DNA of 64,000 nucleotides from contig NZ_AQXG01000007.1 of assembly GCF_000375425.1 (NCBI RefSeq), positions 107,121 to 171,120 on the forward strand, given 5' to 3'. The stretch is from Gracilimonas tropica DSM 19535 (GTDB taxonomy: Bacteria > Bacteroidota > Rhodothermia > Balneolales > Balneolaceae). Below are positions 17,290-27,187 of this stretch, piece after piece. The translations under genes and the position numbers were made by a program. Under the pieces are notes generated by a model, which had not been told where the DNA came from, ran no database searches, and worked only from the letters and a program-made list of their open reading frames with translations. Each line of letters begins with the position of its first letter. Within the stretch, counting starts at the first letter, position 1.

Positions 17290-18549
17290 ATGCTAAGATC
17301 ATTCATCCCTACAGCCCCGGATTCACACTTTCCTATTCAAAATTTACCTTACGGAGCCTATCAAACGGAATATGGAGATATCCATCTCTGCTCTGCCATT
17401 GGCGACTTCGTCATTGACTTGTTTGTTTTGGATGAAGAAGGACTTTTTGATGGCCCTTTGTTAAAAGATCAGTTTGTCTTTCAGGATTCAAGCCTGAATT
17501 ATTTCCTGAGTTTGGGACAAGCCGCCTGGACAGAGGCCAGGGAAACCCTTCAAGCCTTACTGCACAAAGACAACCCCAGGCTCAGAGATGACGATTTGTT
17601 GCATAGCCGGGTGTTCAAAGGCCGGGAAGAAGTTGAAATGGTTCTTCCCTGTGATATCGGAGACTACACCGATTTTTATTCCTCCGAACAACATGCACGC
17701 AATGTAGGCAGTATGTTCAGAGATCCGGAAAATGCATTAATGCCTAACTGGAAATATTTGCCGGTTGGCTACCATGGCCGGTCAAGCTCTATTGTTTTAA
17801 GCGGAACCGAATTACACCGTCCCAAAGGTCAGATATTACCGGATAATTCGGAAAGTCCTGTATTCAAAGCTTCAGAACGCATCGACTTTGAGTTGGAAAT
17901 GGGATTTATCACCGGCACTGGCAATAAACTTGGAGAACGAATTCCTGTAAATGAAGCGGAATCCCACATTTTTGGTTTGGCCCTGCTCAACGATTGGAGC
18001 GCCCGGGACATACAAAAGTGGGAATATAAGCCACTTGGCCCCTTTTTAGCCAAAAACTGGGCTACATCAATATCACCCTGGATCGTTACGCTTGATGCCC
18101 TTAAACCCTTTCGGGTGGAAGCACCGGAGCAATCTCCTGCACCGCTGGAATACCTGGCTCAAACCAACCCAACCACTTTCGATATACAGCTCGAGGTTTA
18201 CCTGAAGACTTCGAAAATGAATGAACCGGAAAGAATTTGCACCACTAATTACCGGCATCTTTATTGGACCATAGCCCAGCAACTGGCCCATCACACGGTA
18301 AATGGTTGTAACATGAGACCGGGCGATCTTTGTGGGTCAGGAACTATCAGTGGAAATGAAAAAGGTACGTTTGGCAGTTTACTCGAATTAGCATGGAATG
18401 GCACAGATCCCATCCGACTGCATTCCGGCGAAAGCCGTTCATTTTTGGAAGATGGAGACGAACTAATACTTACCGGATCGGCTCAGGGTGATGGATACCG
18501 CATTGGCTTTGGGGAAGTAAAAGGAAAAATTCTTCCGGCTATCAGCTAA
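17290..18549 (+). CDS. fahA: Fumarylacetoacetase
   Basis: 419 residues, matching the full-length bacterial and animal enzyme. It cleaves 4-fumarylacetoacetate to fumarate and acetoacetate, the last step of tyrosine degradation. The small N-terminal SH3-like domain (about 1-115) precedes the FAH catalytic domain. Visible family signatures are DYTDFYSSEQHARNVGSMF with the catalytic His, ALMPNWKYLPVGYHGR, and DFELEMGFITG with metal-binding acidic residues. Other tyrosine pathway genes are not in the window. Its last eight bases overlap the end of the convergent membrane protein gene at 18542-19012. Confidence 0.95.
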   Translation: MLRSFIPTAPDSHFPIQNLPYGAYQTEYGDIHLCSAIGDFVIDLFVLDEEGLFDGPLLKDQFVFQDSSLNYFLSLGQAAWTEARETLQALLHKDNPRLRDDDLLHSRVFKGREEVEMVLPCDIGDYTDFYSSEQHARNVGSMFRDPENALMPNWKYLPVGYHGRSSSIVLSGTELHRPKGQILPDNSESPVFKASERIDFELEMGFITGTGNKLGERIPVNEAESHIFGLALLNDWSARDIQKWEYKPLGPFLAKNWATSISPWIVTLDALKPFRVEAPEQSPAPLEYLAQTNPTTFDIQLEVYLKTSKMNEPERICTTNYRHLYWTIAQQLAHHTVNGCNMRPGDLCGSGTISGNEKGTFGSLLELAWNGTDPIRLHSGESRSFLEDGDELILTGSAQGDGYRIGFGEVKGKILPAIS

Positions 18550-19012
18550 TAAACCAGATCCCGAAACTGCCGGCCAGTGATATCACAAATAAAAGGTAGG
18601 CTTGCTTTACAGGCTTATCGGGAAGGAAATTATAAAGCGGGTTTTCCGTGAAGAATTCTTCAAGTTGTTGGCGCCGGGATTTTTCTTCTTCATCCAGTTC
18701 TTCTTCTTTCTTCACCAGAACCTCTGCATCTCCTCCCACCTCTTCCAATCTTTCATTCAGGAACCCGGCAATGGTGTATTGGTCAACCTTTCCAAGATTA
18801 CTTGCTATCAGGTAAGCAGGCGTACCCACCATAAAAATGGCAATGCTTACGATCGTCTTGTCAACAACCGTAAGTTCAACAAACACGCCCAAGGCCATAC
18901 TGATAAGTGCCGCTAAACCCATAATGCATAGAAGCGCGCTCAAAACCAGCCTTAATTTCCAGTTTTGAATGCCCTCCAATAAAATCTCAGATCCTTTCAT
19001 TGCCATGTCCAT
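18542..19012 (-). CDS. Uncharacterised membrane protein with central charged domain
   Basis: 156 residues of unknown function. Two membrane segments at about 20-42 and 50-71 and one at the C-terminus (about 136-155) surround a highly charged helical stretch (EVLVKKEEELDEEEKSRRQQLEEFF), likely cytoplasmic coiled coil. It overlaps the convergent fahA end by eight bases and is followed upstream, after 39 bases, by the M14 peptidase gene on the same strand, so it may be the second gene of that transcript. I recognise no named family. Confidence 0.7.
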   Translation of the reverse strand: MDMAMKGSEILLEGIQNWKLRLVLSALLCIMGLAALISMALGVFVELTVVDKTIVSIAIFMVGTPAYLIASNLGKVDQYTIAGFLNERLEEVGGDAEVLVKKEEELDEEEKSRRQQLEEFFTENPLYNFLPDKPVKQAYLLFVISLAGSFGIWFIS

Positions 19013-19051
19013 TGTAATTTCTTTTTAAACGAGAATATGAGTATCCCCGGG

Positions 19052-20332
19052 TTAGTTTTCAATAGTGGATTTACTCCATTCATCCAACAAAATATTCATC
19101 AAAGACCGGGCTGCAGAGCGTGAAACTTGCTCAAGGGTGTCCGGTGCTATTTGGTCATCAACTTCATACGTTACCGCATCAATACCGAAAGTGTGATATA
19201 ACCAATTTTTTGCAATAGGTGAAGAGGTGTCAAATTCCTCTACGTTGAAAACAACATCCGGGTTTTCTGATAATAATTCTTTGTACCAACGTTGTGTGAT
19301 ATTATCAGGAACGGTCTCAACTTCTTCATCTATCGGGTAGAAAATATTTTCATTGGTTGAATGAAAGTCAATCCCATAAAACATTTTTCTCTCATCGTCA
19401 TCCGCTAAAGGGCTCAATGCGTCCCGAACCACTTGTGTTTCAGGCTGATTAAAATTTTCCCAATCCCGGTTCAAGTCAATTCCACCGGCGTTGTGCCGCC
19501 AGTGTCCCATTGCCACTCCGTCAGGGTTTATCATCGGATAGGCTTTAATCACAAATGTTTCCCTGAATTTTTGAGCCAACTCTGTGTCAGAAGTCAGTTC
19601 CTCTAAAAACAACAAAGAGGCAATATACCCGGTTACTTCAGGCGGATGTTGCCGGCCTATTATTGCCAATACGGGAGCTTTCTCACCGGGTGAGGTTTCG
19701 GTGATATTCAATTCCCAAATAGGTCGGCCCATTTTGGACGTTCCGGCTTCCTGAATGGACACATACTCTCTGCCCAGGATGTTTCGCCGTTTTAACTCAT
19801 CTTTTAGACTTGAAGGAGTTTTTAAAGGCTGTGCACTGAGGATGATCGGCTCGGGAGCAAGAAGCACCTCTATGGTCCCTGTTCCGGTGAGTGAATCATA
19901 TTCTGCCGGTAATTCCATCTGCTTTTTCCAGCGGCTGTCGTTTGAACTGCGACTTAACAACTTTGGAACATATCGGTGCTCCGCATCTTTATAATCGATA
20001 CGGATCTTCGCCATTCGAACCGTGTCGCTCCATACTTTAAAAGCATACCAGGGACTGTTATTAATTGGTCCATTTTCCGGCTCAATAAAAACCTCAAACA
20101 TGCTGTCATTTACCGCATAGAAATCGTTTAATCGTGCACCTTCAAATTCATTACTGACCCAAACCCTGGGTTCTCCCGCCCCAATTATTCTTTTGGGCTG
20201 AATGGTGATCTCCTTATCCTTGGTATTTGTTACATCAGGAGGATCATAAGAGAAGCCGGTAAATTCTTCCGAACTTTTGCAGGATATCAACAGAAAAGAG
20301 CAAACAAAGACCAATCCAATGTATTTAATCAT
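19052..20332 (-). CDS. M14 family zinc carboxypeptidase, lipoprotein
   Basis: 426 residues. The signal peptide ends in a lipobox with Cys18 (FLLISCKSS), so a lipid-anchored envelope protein is expected. Residues ~45-165 are an extra beta-rich N-terminal domain. The M14 domain follows: zinc ligands H229 and E232 in RQHPPEVTG, substrate-binding R289 in DLNRDW, third zinc ligand H324 in IDFHS, and catalytic E390 in AVTYEVDD. All are present, so an active metallocarboxypeptidase or amidase acting on peptides is likely. The substrate cannot be told. It is upstream of the small membrane protein on the same strand and divergent from the TamA-like gene. Confidence 0.88.
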   Translation of the reverse strand: MIKYIGLVFVCSFLLISCKSSEEFTGFSYDPPDVTNTKDKEITIQPKRIIGAGEPRVWVSNEFEGARLNDFYAVNDSMFEVFIEPENGPINNSPWYAFKVWSDTVRMAKIRIDYKDAEHRYVPKLLSRSSNDSRWKKQMELPAEYDSLTGTGTIEVLLAPEPIILSAQPLKTPSSLKDELKRRNILGREYVSIQEAGTSKMGRPIWELNITETSPGEKAPVLAIIGRQHPPEVTGYIASLLFLEELTSDTELAQKFRETFVIKAYPMINPDGVAMGHWRHNAGGIDLNRDWENFNQPETQVVRDALSPLADDDERKMFYGIDFHSTNENIFYPIDEEVETVPDNITQRWYKELLSENPDVVFNVEEFDTSSPIAKNWLYHTFGIDAVTYEVDDQIAPDTLEQVSRSAARSLMNILLDEWSKSTIEN

Positions 20333-20414
20333 AAAAGAAAAACTGCTTAAACTTATGTTTTAATGAAACCGCACATTCGCTTATACTTGGCTAACGCAAA
20401 TATATATTAACGGC

Positions 20415-22373
20415 TTGATTACTTCTAATTTAAAACTTCTAATTTGGTTGCCCTGTTTTATACTCTTCTGGGGCTGGATGACACCTTCCGGTTTTGCTCA
20501 GGATGATGATGTTGCAATATCCAGGGTTTGGAAAGTCAGTATAGAAGGTAATGAAACATTTGAGGATATTGTTATCAAGAATGTGATTTCCAACGAGGCA
20601 CCATCTCCCCTTAAAAAGCTGATATTTTGGAAGATGGTGGGGCACCGGCTTAATGAAAATGAAGTAAAGCGGGACGTTATACGAATAGAGCGGTTTTACC
20701 AGCGCCGGGGCTTCGATGATGTAAGAGTGAGCTACCGGATCGAAGAACTGAATAAGACCTGGCGCAAGGAAGTGATCTTCGAGATCATTGAAAATGCCCC
20801 GATTCGAATTCGGTCTGTTGATTTTACTCTTTCTGTCTCTGACAGGGACAGTGCCTTCATCAAAACCAACGATGAGATCAATGAACTGAAAAATGATCTT
20901 CCCTTTAAAACCGGGCAACGCTATGAGACTGCAAATAAATCAGAGATCGAAGGACGGCTTGTAGGTTTATTCAAGAATCAGGGCTTTCCCTACGCACAAA
21001 GTACCATTCAGGCAAATGTAGACAGTTCTGCTAAAACAGCCGATGTAACCTTCCTGAACGAACTTGGCCCACGAGCCCGTTTCGATTCTGTTTTAGTTGA
21101 AAATGCAGATAACTTTGAAGAGAAATATGTGGTCAGAGAAACCGGAATAAAACGAGGACATGTATTCAGTGAACGCAAGATCAGGGATGCACAGCGAGAA
21201 GTTTTCAGCCACCATATGCTACGGTTTGCATTGGTATCCATACCGGATCAACCCAAAGACTCCACCATTAACGTGCTTATAAGAGTGCGTGAAATGCCGC
21301 AGCGGTCGGTCGAACTTTTAGGAGGTATTGGAAACCTCACCCGGCTTGATGATGGTTTTGCGGATGCCTATAAACTTTTCAGAGGGCAAGCTTCATGGAC
21401 GCATCGTAACGTGCGCGGCCGGGGCGAACGTTTTAATATCACGGGAAGAGCCTCCGCAATCGAGCAAAGGCTTTCGATGAATTACCTGTTTCCTTACCTG
21501 TACAATACCAAGAGTTCATTGAATATTTCCCCGTTTTGGGAGCATAAACTTGAACCATCCTATGAGATCTATCGAGGCGGTGCCACGACGAGTTTCCTTT
21601 ATCAATACAGTTCTAATTTTACGAGCGCAGTTTCATACGAGTATTCACAGAATAATGAGACCACTCAAAACTCACAAGTTAGCTTACCCGACTCCATAGT
21701 TGCCTACAATGTATCTTCATTCAACATGAATGCCTATTACACAAAGAACTTCCGAAGAGGACGTGAGGGATGGTCGCTTCAGCCATTTTGGGATCTCTCC
21801 GGTTTATTCGGTGAATCATCCTTTAGCTTTCAGAAAGCCGGGCTGGATACACGAAAGTTCACAATGCTCACAGATTATCTCGTACTGGCAAAACGCCTGA
21901 ACTTCGCCGGCATTTATTATTCCAAACAGGATTCCCTGCCTTCCGATGTACGCATTTATAATGGAGGAACCAATTCCGTTCGGGGATGGAACCGCCATGA
22001 ACTGGGACCCAAGCGAGCCATCCTGAATGAAGACGGAGCATTTGACCGATATGTCCCGATTGGAGGACGCGCCACCCTTAGCTTTACAGCGGAGTTGAGA
22101 TTAGATCTTAGCGACCTTCTCAAACGATTTGGGATCGCTGTTTTTTTAGATGGTGGGCAGGTTTGGCGTAATTTCATGTCCATGGGCACAACGCCTTTGC
22201 AATACGGTGCTGGCGGAGGTTTTCGATATCAATCCCCCATTGGGCCAATCCGGATTGATATTGCCTATAAACTAAATCCTACGGATGAGGATCTGAGAAT
22301 TTACCAAGGGGTTAACTATGGGAGTGCCTGGAACCGCTGGGGACTTCATTTTAGCATCGGGCAAGCATTTTGA
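20415..22373 (+). CDS. BamA/TamA family outer membrane protein (Omp85)
   Basis: 652 residues starting from a TTG; a signal peptide ends near SGFAQ. The N-terminal ~290 residues hold POTRA-type repeats (VSIEGNETFEDIVIKNVI; RIRSVDFTL; RFDSVLVENADNFEEKYVV). From ~310 a 16-strand barrel is expected, with the surface-antigen signature YNGGTNSVRGWNRHELGP and a terminal aromatic HFSIGQAF. It should sit in the outer membrane and insert or translocate outer-membrane proteins. The next gene, tamB, starts two bases after its stop, which identifies the pair as a TamA/TamB-like system rather than BamA. Confidence 0.9.
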   Translation: MITSNLKLLIWLPCFILFWGWMTPSGFAQDDDVAISRVWKVSIEGNETFEDIVIKNVISNEAPSPLKKLIFWKMVGHRLNENEVKRDVIRIERFYQRRGFDDVRVSYRIEELNKTWRKEVIFEIIENAPIRIRSVDFTLSVSDRDSAFIKTNDEINELKNDLPFKTGQRYETANKSEIEGRLVGLFKNQGFPYAQSTIQANVDSSAKTADVTFLNELGPRARFDSVLVENADNFEEKYVVRETGIKRGHVFSERKIRDAQREVFSHHMLRFALVSIPDQPKDSTINVLIRVREMPQRSVELLGGIGNLTRLDDGFADAYKLFRGQASWTHRNVRGRGERFNITGRASAIEQRLSMNYLFPYLYNTKSSLNISPFWEHKLEPSYEIYRGGATTSFLYQYSSNFTSAVSYEYSQNNETTQNSQVSLPDSIVAYNVSSFNMNAYYTKNFRRGREGWSLQPFWDLSGLFGESSFSFQKAGLDTRKFTMLTDYLVLAKRLNFAGIYYSKQDSLPSDVRIYNGGTNSVRGWNRHELGPKRAILNEDGAFDRYVPIGGRATLSFTAELRLDLSDLLKRFGIAVFLDGGQVWRNFMSMGTTPLQYGAGGGFRYQSPIGPIRIDIAYKLNPTDEDLRIYQGVNYGSAWNRWGLHFSIGQAF

Positions 22374-22375
22374 CT

Positions 22376-25300
22376 ATGAGTGAGCAAAAACCACATATCA
22401 TAGTACGATTGCTGAAATCAGCCGGATGGCTTGTGCTTACTTTGGCAGTATTAGCCTTTGGTTTTCGCTATTCTCTCAAAACGGATGCGGTACACAAACT
22501 GGCGAAAAATAAAGCCGTTTCTTTTGGGAATGACTACTTGAATGGCAAGCTTGGCATCGGAGAGATCAAGGGAGATCTATGGAAGGATTTTCGCGTTCAG
22601 GATCTGTATATCACCAACGAAAAAGACACGGTTGTTTCGCTGGAAGAACTTCACCTGGAATACAACATCTGGGATCTGCTGAACCAAACTTTTACGGCTT
22701 CTAATCTTGAACTTTCGGGACTATATGCCAATATCCGGGAAACAGAAAAAGGCCGTTTTAACCTTCAAGACCTGGTTAAAACTGATACAACTATTCAAGA
22801 TTCTACATCATCCTCCTTTGGTATCAACCTGCAGCACATCGCAATTCAACATAGCGAATTGGATGTCTGGATGCCCTCTTATCTCCCCGACAGTACACTC
22901 AAAGTAAATGAGCTGAATGCAACGGCCGGCTTTCAACTGATAGATGAGATCTCAGGCTCCCTTCATTCCCTTTCATTCCGCCTGAAAGAAGGTCGCCTGC
23001 CCCAACCTATCTCGCTGGAAATGGCCGCTTCCTATGACAACAAACTCATTACTTTAAATCAACTGGTGCTGGAAACCGGAAAAACCCTTATTCGGGCAAA
23101 TGGACAAACGAATCTCGCCGATTCTACCCTGAACGCGGAAGTCAACACTCAACCTTTCGCCATCAAGGATATTGAATCGTACCTGGATATGCATGCGCCC
23201 ATTCCTGACGATCAGCTTCAACTTTCGCTAAAAGCAGGCGGCCGGCTAGACTCCCTGAACCTGGAACTTACCGGCGAAGGCACCGGCTTTGATGAGCTTC
23301 TGATGATCTCCAACCTGTCGTTAAACACATCTCCTTCTCTAAACAAGTTCGGGTTTTCCGTAAAAAATATAGATCTCGGCTATTTCACACAAGATTCCGT
23401 TAACGCACAATTTGGAGAGATCCAGGGTACGGTTGAAGGAAAAATGTCACAGAACCCAGAACAGATGGATGTAACCTGGGGCGCAACCATTCATGAAATA
23501 GTTTATGAAGACTATCAGCTTGAAATGGTATATGGCAGCGGAACGGTAAAAGACGGCGTCGCCCAGGCAACCATTGAGGCAAAAGACGGAAAAGACCACA
23601 TTGCTACTTACACAAACATTTATGACTTGTTTTCTGAAAAACCCGACTGGGACCTTCGCTTAAATGTTGATCACATCGACCTTGGGTGGTGGCTTCGCGA
23701 TGCGGACATAAATGGCCGACTCAGCTTTGTATCAGAGTTTAAGGGAAAGGGCTTTTCCTTAAGCGAAGACCCCTGGACTTTTTCGGTTTCAAAGCCCATA
23801 AGGCCTGTTTTCAACTTTCCTGAGGGCATTAGTATGTTGACCGCTTCCAGGGAAGAAGTGCAAAAATACAGGAGTTACACACGAGATACCCTTATCATCA
23901 ATGACCAGAAATTTGCAAACATTGATGTTAATGGAACCATCAGCAGGGATCAGGTCACCGCAAAAGGCTTTGTGCAGCTTATTGAAAATAAGATCGAATT
24001 GGATGCACTGGTCCAAAATTACCTGGAAGAAACGCCCTCTTATGAATACCGTATCACTACCAAAGAATTCAATGCTTCCGAGATTCACGCCGTTGAAGAC
24101 CTCCCCACCTCGATCAATCTCAAACTTACCGGGAATGGTTCTTCTTTCAACCCGGATGACATCGAGCTGCAAACCCGGCTATCCGTTGACTCCAGCTTTG
24201 TGAATGGAGCTGTTCTGGATTCCCTCAACATTAAAGCAGGTTTGAACGGGAATATCTTCACCATAGAACAGGGCCGCCTTGCCAGTGAAGCCATTTCAGG
24301 AACGTTCTCAGGCCGCCGTAACATCACGGATGTAACCGATCCCAAAAACGATATTGCCCTGAATATGGAAGTTAAAAACATCCAGCCCCTTGCTCGTACC
24401 GTTGGGGTAGAAGTGCTGAATGCGAAGGGGAATATCTCGGGTAACATCACCAATGAAACCGAAGAACAGCTTAAATTTTCGGGAAATGTAGACCTTGCTG
24501 ATGTCCGCTACGATACGCTGTTTTCTGCCCAAAGCATTTCCGGGAAAACTACCGTTATGATTGGTTTGCAGTATGGATATGACCTGTCATTGGACATTAA
24601 TGAGCCTGCCTTCAACGGCCTTAGTCTCGAAGATGTCCGGCTTCAGACCACGGGAATTGCTTCTCCGGATTCGGTTTTAGGTTCTTTCAATTTTGAGGTC
24701 ATAAGCTCCGATGCCGGACGCATATCGCAAACCGGAAGTTATCATATTACTCCCAAAAGCTGGCAAACCGAGATGATGTGGAGCAGCTTTGAGTTTGAAA
24801 CTCCCGCCCGAACCCTCACTCTTCAGCAGCCTTTTCATCTTTCCTATAAAAATGCTTCTATCCAATCGGATACGCTTAAACTAGAATCGAAAGAAGGCAC
24901 CTATCTCGATCTTGCCATCCCTTATGCCGACTCCACTTCGCAGGATATTTGGGTAGAAGGGCAGGATTTTGATTTTGGGGTGATACAGGAGATTCTGTTT
25001 GATGAGCGTTTCGTTGATGGGGTGCTTTCCGGACAACTGGTAGTTCACAATAATAGTAATGAACTCACCGGCAGCGGAGCACTTTCTTTTACAAGATTGG
25101 CTTATCAGGGAACAAATTTCGACCGGCTGAATCTGGGTTTTGATCTCAGGGAAGAGCGGCTGAAAGCCAACCTTAATGTCACCATGGAAGGGGAAGAAAA
25201 AATGGTTGGAACCCTTGATGTCCCGTTCATCCCCGCCGACCCAAATACGCTCAGCGATGAATTTTTTATGGAGCCGGTAAATGGAGAATTGATTATTCAT

Positions 25301-26935
25301 CCTGTGGCTTTGTCGGAATTCAAAGACTTGCTGGCTAATTTCAATATCACAGAAACCGAAGGCGTTCTGAGTTTTAACGGAAATTTATCCGGCACTGCAG
25401 GCGAACCCGATATGAGCGGGGTATTTCGCTTGGCAAATCCTACATTATCCGGAGTAAAGATAGATTCCGCTTTTGCAGATCTCAGATACCATCACCGGCA
25501 AAAGAAAATAACAGCTACCGCAAATATTGACGCAAAAGGCCAAAGGGCAGCCTCCATAAATGCAGCATTTCCCGTTTCCATGGATTTCCGCACGTTCGCC
25601 CTCACTATGCCTGAACCAACCGACTCCCTGCATGTAAATGTGGTGACTGACCAGTTTAATATTTCCGTATTCAATGATTTCCTCGATAAAGAATACACCC
25701 GAAACCTGAGAGGTATTCTAAATGCCGAGCTTACCATTGACGGCCCTTTCAACCAGGTTCAGCCCACCGGATTTATGAGCCTCCATAGTGGCCATTTGAG
25801 CATTCCCATTGCCGGAATTTCCCTTAATTCGATCAACTCGGAGCTGGAATTTACCGAAAACGGCCTCTTGCTAAACAGTTTTAGCATGAAAAGCGGTGGA
25901 GCTTTTACCGCAAATGGAACCATCAAACTGGACGGACTTACCCCCTCCGGTATGGACATCAACGCGAAGGCAACTCGCTTCCAGGCTGCCAATACCGATA
26001 ATTACAATTTCACGATCGACCTCGACAGCCGTTTGTCCGGAAACCCGCTGCGCCCAAAAGTATCCGGGAGGCTGGCTGTTAAAAATGGATTCATATTCTT
26101 GCAGGACTTTGGTGAAAAATCGGTTGAAGCGGTTACCCTGGAAGATGAAGAAGTATCCTCTTTTAGTCCTTATGACTCTTTGGCTATTGACATGCAGTTT
26201 GTCATCGAACGAAACTTCCTGGTACGCAACCGCCGCTACCTGGACATGGAAATCGCACTCACCGGAGAACTTGATGCCCAAAAATCAACGGATGAAGAAC
26301 TCGAACTCTTTGGTACCTTAAATGCCCAGAGAGGGTATGTTCGTCCTCTTGGCAAACAATTTAATCTTGAGGAAGGAACTTTTACTTTCAGCGGGCCGGT
26401 TGCTGAACCGGATATTTTTATCAGAACCAGCTACATCCCACAAACCGCTCAAAAACAAACGGGCAATCCCATTACGCTGTTTTATATAATTGAAGGAAAT
26501 GCACAAGACCCTGACTTTAGGTTTGAAAGTGAACCTTACATGGAGCAGCAGGACATCATCTGTTATACCTTGTTCAATAAACCATGCTACGCGTTGGAAT
26601 CATGGCAACAAGTGGTAAGCGGTGGAGGCAGTTCTGCGCCTACCGACCTTTTGGTTGACGTGCTACTCAATGAAGTTGAAACACTGGCAACTCAACAGCT
26701 GGGGATCGATGTGGTGCAAATTGATAACTCCAGTTCCGAAGGCAAGACTTCCATCAAAACCGGTTGGTATTTGAACCGAAGAACCTTCTTTGCCGTCATT
26801 AATGAGATCAGCGGTTCAACCCCTGAAACCCTCTTCATTTTGGAATATCTGCTGAATGAAAATCTTGACCTCATCATCACCCAAGGCGACGATAACCGGC
26901 AGGGAATTGATCTCCGCTGGCAGTATGATTATTAA
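22376..26935 (+). CDS. tamB: TamB/DUF490 family translocation and assembly module protein
   Basis: 1519 residues from the ATG at 22376; a TTG six bases earlier overlaps the tamA stop and is less likely. One N-terminal membrane anchor at about 10-30 is followed by a very long run of beta strands (AsmA-like, EIKGDLWKDFRVQDLYITNEK), the form expected of a periplasm-spanning beta-taco that moves lipid or proteins between membranes. The C-terminal DUF490 domain is clear: GTLNAQRGYVRPLGKQFNLE, FSGPVAEPDIFI, and the terminal FLEYLLNENLDLIITQG-like strand. It forms an operon with the Omp85 gene. Several long antisense frames across it are shadows. Confidence 0.92.
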   Translation: MSEQKPHIIVRLLKSAGWLVLTLAVLAFGFRYSLKTDAVHKLAKNKAVSFGNDYLNGKLGIGEIKGDLWKDFRVQDLYITNEKDTVVSLEELHLEYNIWDLLNQTFTASNLELSGLYANIRETEKGRFNLQDLVKTDTTIQDSTSSSFGINLQHIAIQHSELDVWMPSYLPDSTLKVNELNATAGFQLIDEISGSLHSLSFRLKEGRLPQPISLEMAASYDNKLITLNQLVLETGKTLIRANGQTNLADSTLNAEVNTQPFAIKDIESYLDMHAPIPDDQLQLSLKAGGRLDSLNLELTGEGTGFDELLMISNLSLNTSPSLNKFGFSVKNIDLGYFTQDSVNAQFGEIQGTVEGKMSQNPEQMDVTWGATIHEIVYEDYQLEMVYGSGTVKDGVAQATIEAKDGKDHIATYTNIYDLFSEKPDWDLRLNVDHIDLGWWLRDADINGRLSFVSEFKGKGFSLSEDPWTFSVSKPIRPVFNFPEGISMLTASREEVQKYRSYTRDTLIINDQKFANIDVNGTISRDQVTAKGFVQLIENKIELDALVQNYLEETPSYEYRITTKEFNASEIHAVEDLPTSINLKLTGNGSSFNPDDIELQTRLSVDSSFVNGAVLDSLNIKAGLNGNIFTIEQGRLASEAISGTFSGRRNITDVTDPKNDIALNMEVKNIQPLARTVGVEVLNAKGNISGNITNETEEQLKFSGNVDLADVRYDTLFSAQSISGKTTVMIGLQYGYDLSLDINEPAFNGLSLEDVRLQTTGIASPDSVLGSFNFEVISSDAGRISQTGSYHITPKSWQTEMMWSSFEFETPARTLTLQQPFHLSYKNASIQSDTLKLESKEGTYLDLAIPYADSTSQDIWVEGQDFDFGVIQEILFDERFVDGVLSGQLVVHNNSNELTGSGALSFTRLAYQGTNFDRLNLGFDLREERLKANLNVTMEGEEKMVGTLDVPFIPADPNTLSDEFFMEPVNGELIIHPVALSEFKDLLANFNITETEGVLSFNGNLSGTAGEPDMSGVFRLANPTLSGVKIDSAFADLRYHHRQKKITATANIDAKGQRAASINAAFPVSMDFRTFALTMPEPTDSLHVNVVTDQFNISVFNDFLDKEYTRNLRGILNAELTIDGPFNQVQPTGFMSLHSGHLSIPIAGISLNSINSELEFTENGLLLNSFSMKSGGAFTANGTIKLDGLTPSGMDINAKATRFQAANTDNYNFTIDLDSRLSGNPLRPKVSGRLAVKNGFIFLQDFGEKSVEAVTLEDEEVSSFSPYDSLAIDMQFVIERNFLVRNRRYLDMEIALTGELDAQKSTDEELELFGTLNAQRGYVRPLGKQFNLEEGTFTFSGPVAEPDIFIRTSYIPQTAQKQTGNPITLFYIIEGNAQDPDFRFESEPYMEQQDIICYTLFNKPCYALESWQQVVSGGGSSAPTDLLVDVLLNEVETLATQQLGIDVVQIDNSSSEGKTSIKTGWYLNRRTFFAVINEISGSTPETLFILEYLLNENLDLIITQGDDNRQGIDLRWQYDY

Positions 26936-26990
26936 TGGTGTTTGAGTGCTACAGTGTTGAGACAATCACTGTAACACCATCGCACCAAAT
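26936..26990. repeat. Short GTGTT/AACAC inverted-repeat element (family E)
   Basis: GGTGTTTGAGTGCTACAGTG is followed by CACTGTAACACCATCGCACC, an imperfect inverted repeat that fills the tamB 3' gap. The same vocabulary (GTGTTAC, GGTGTT) makes the much more perfect hairpin at 34598-34645. It may act as a shared end-of-transcript structure between convergent genes. Confidence 0.4.
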
Positions 26991-26992
26991 CA

Positions 26993-27187
26993 CTAAAAAT
27001 CACAAGTCTCGCCTCGGCAGCATTCTTCGGCATTGATTCCGCAAGCGGCGCATTGTCCGTGGCCATGTACCCAAACCAATTCTGCGATCTGACCGCAAAA
27101 CTGACACCGACGCTGTTGTTTTTGGGTTGAACCGGATTTGGATTCAGGCCGGATTTTAGAATCAGTTGTCTTCGGTGAGTTCGGCAT
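26993..27187 (-). CDS. Small Cys-rich putative zinc-binding protein
   Basis: 64 residues. The C-terminal half is full of candidate metal ligands: C28, C31, H41, H43, C46, C49, C56, C57 and C62, ordered as CQFCG, then HGHGQCAACG, then CCRGETC. The first ~26 residues are polar and probably disordered. I recognise a zinc-ribbon-like pattern but no named family. Its start lies inside the end of the MBL-fold gene (26-bp overlap), so translation is probably coupled to that gene. Confidence 0.6.
   Translation of the reverse strand: MPNSPKTTDSKIRPESKSGSTQKQQRRCQFCGQIAELVWVHGHGQCAACGINAEECCRGETCDF

Noticed and set aside
25871-26281. Antisense open frames across tamB
   Set aside because: tamB is continuous and matches the family over its full length; the antisense translations have no domain.
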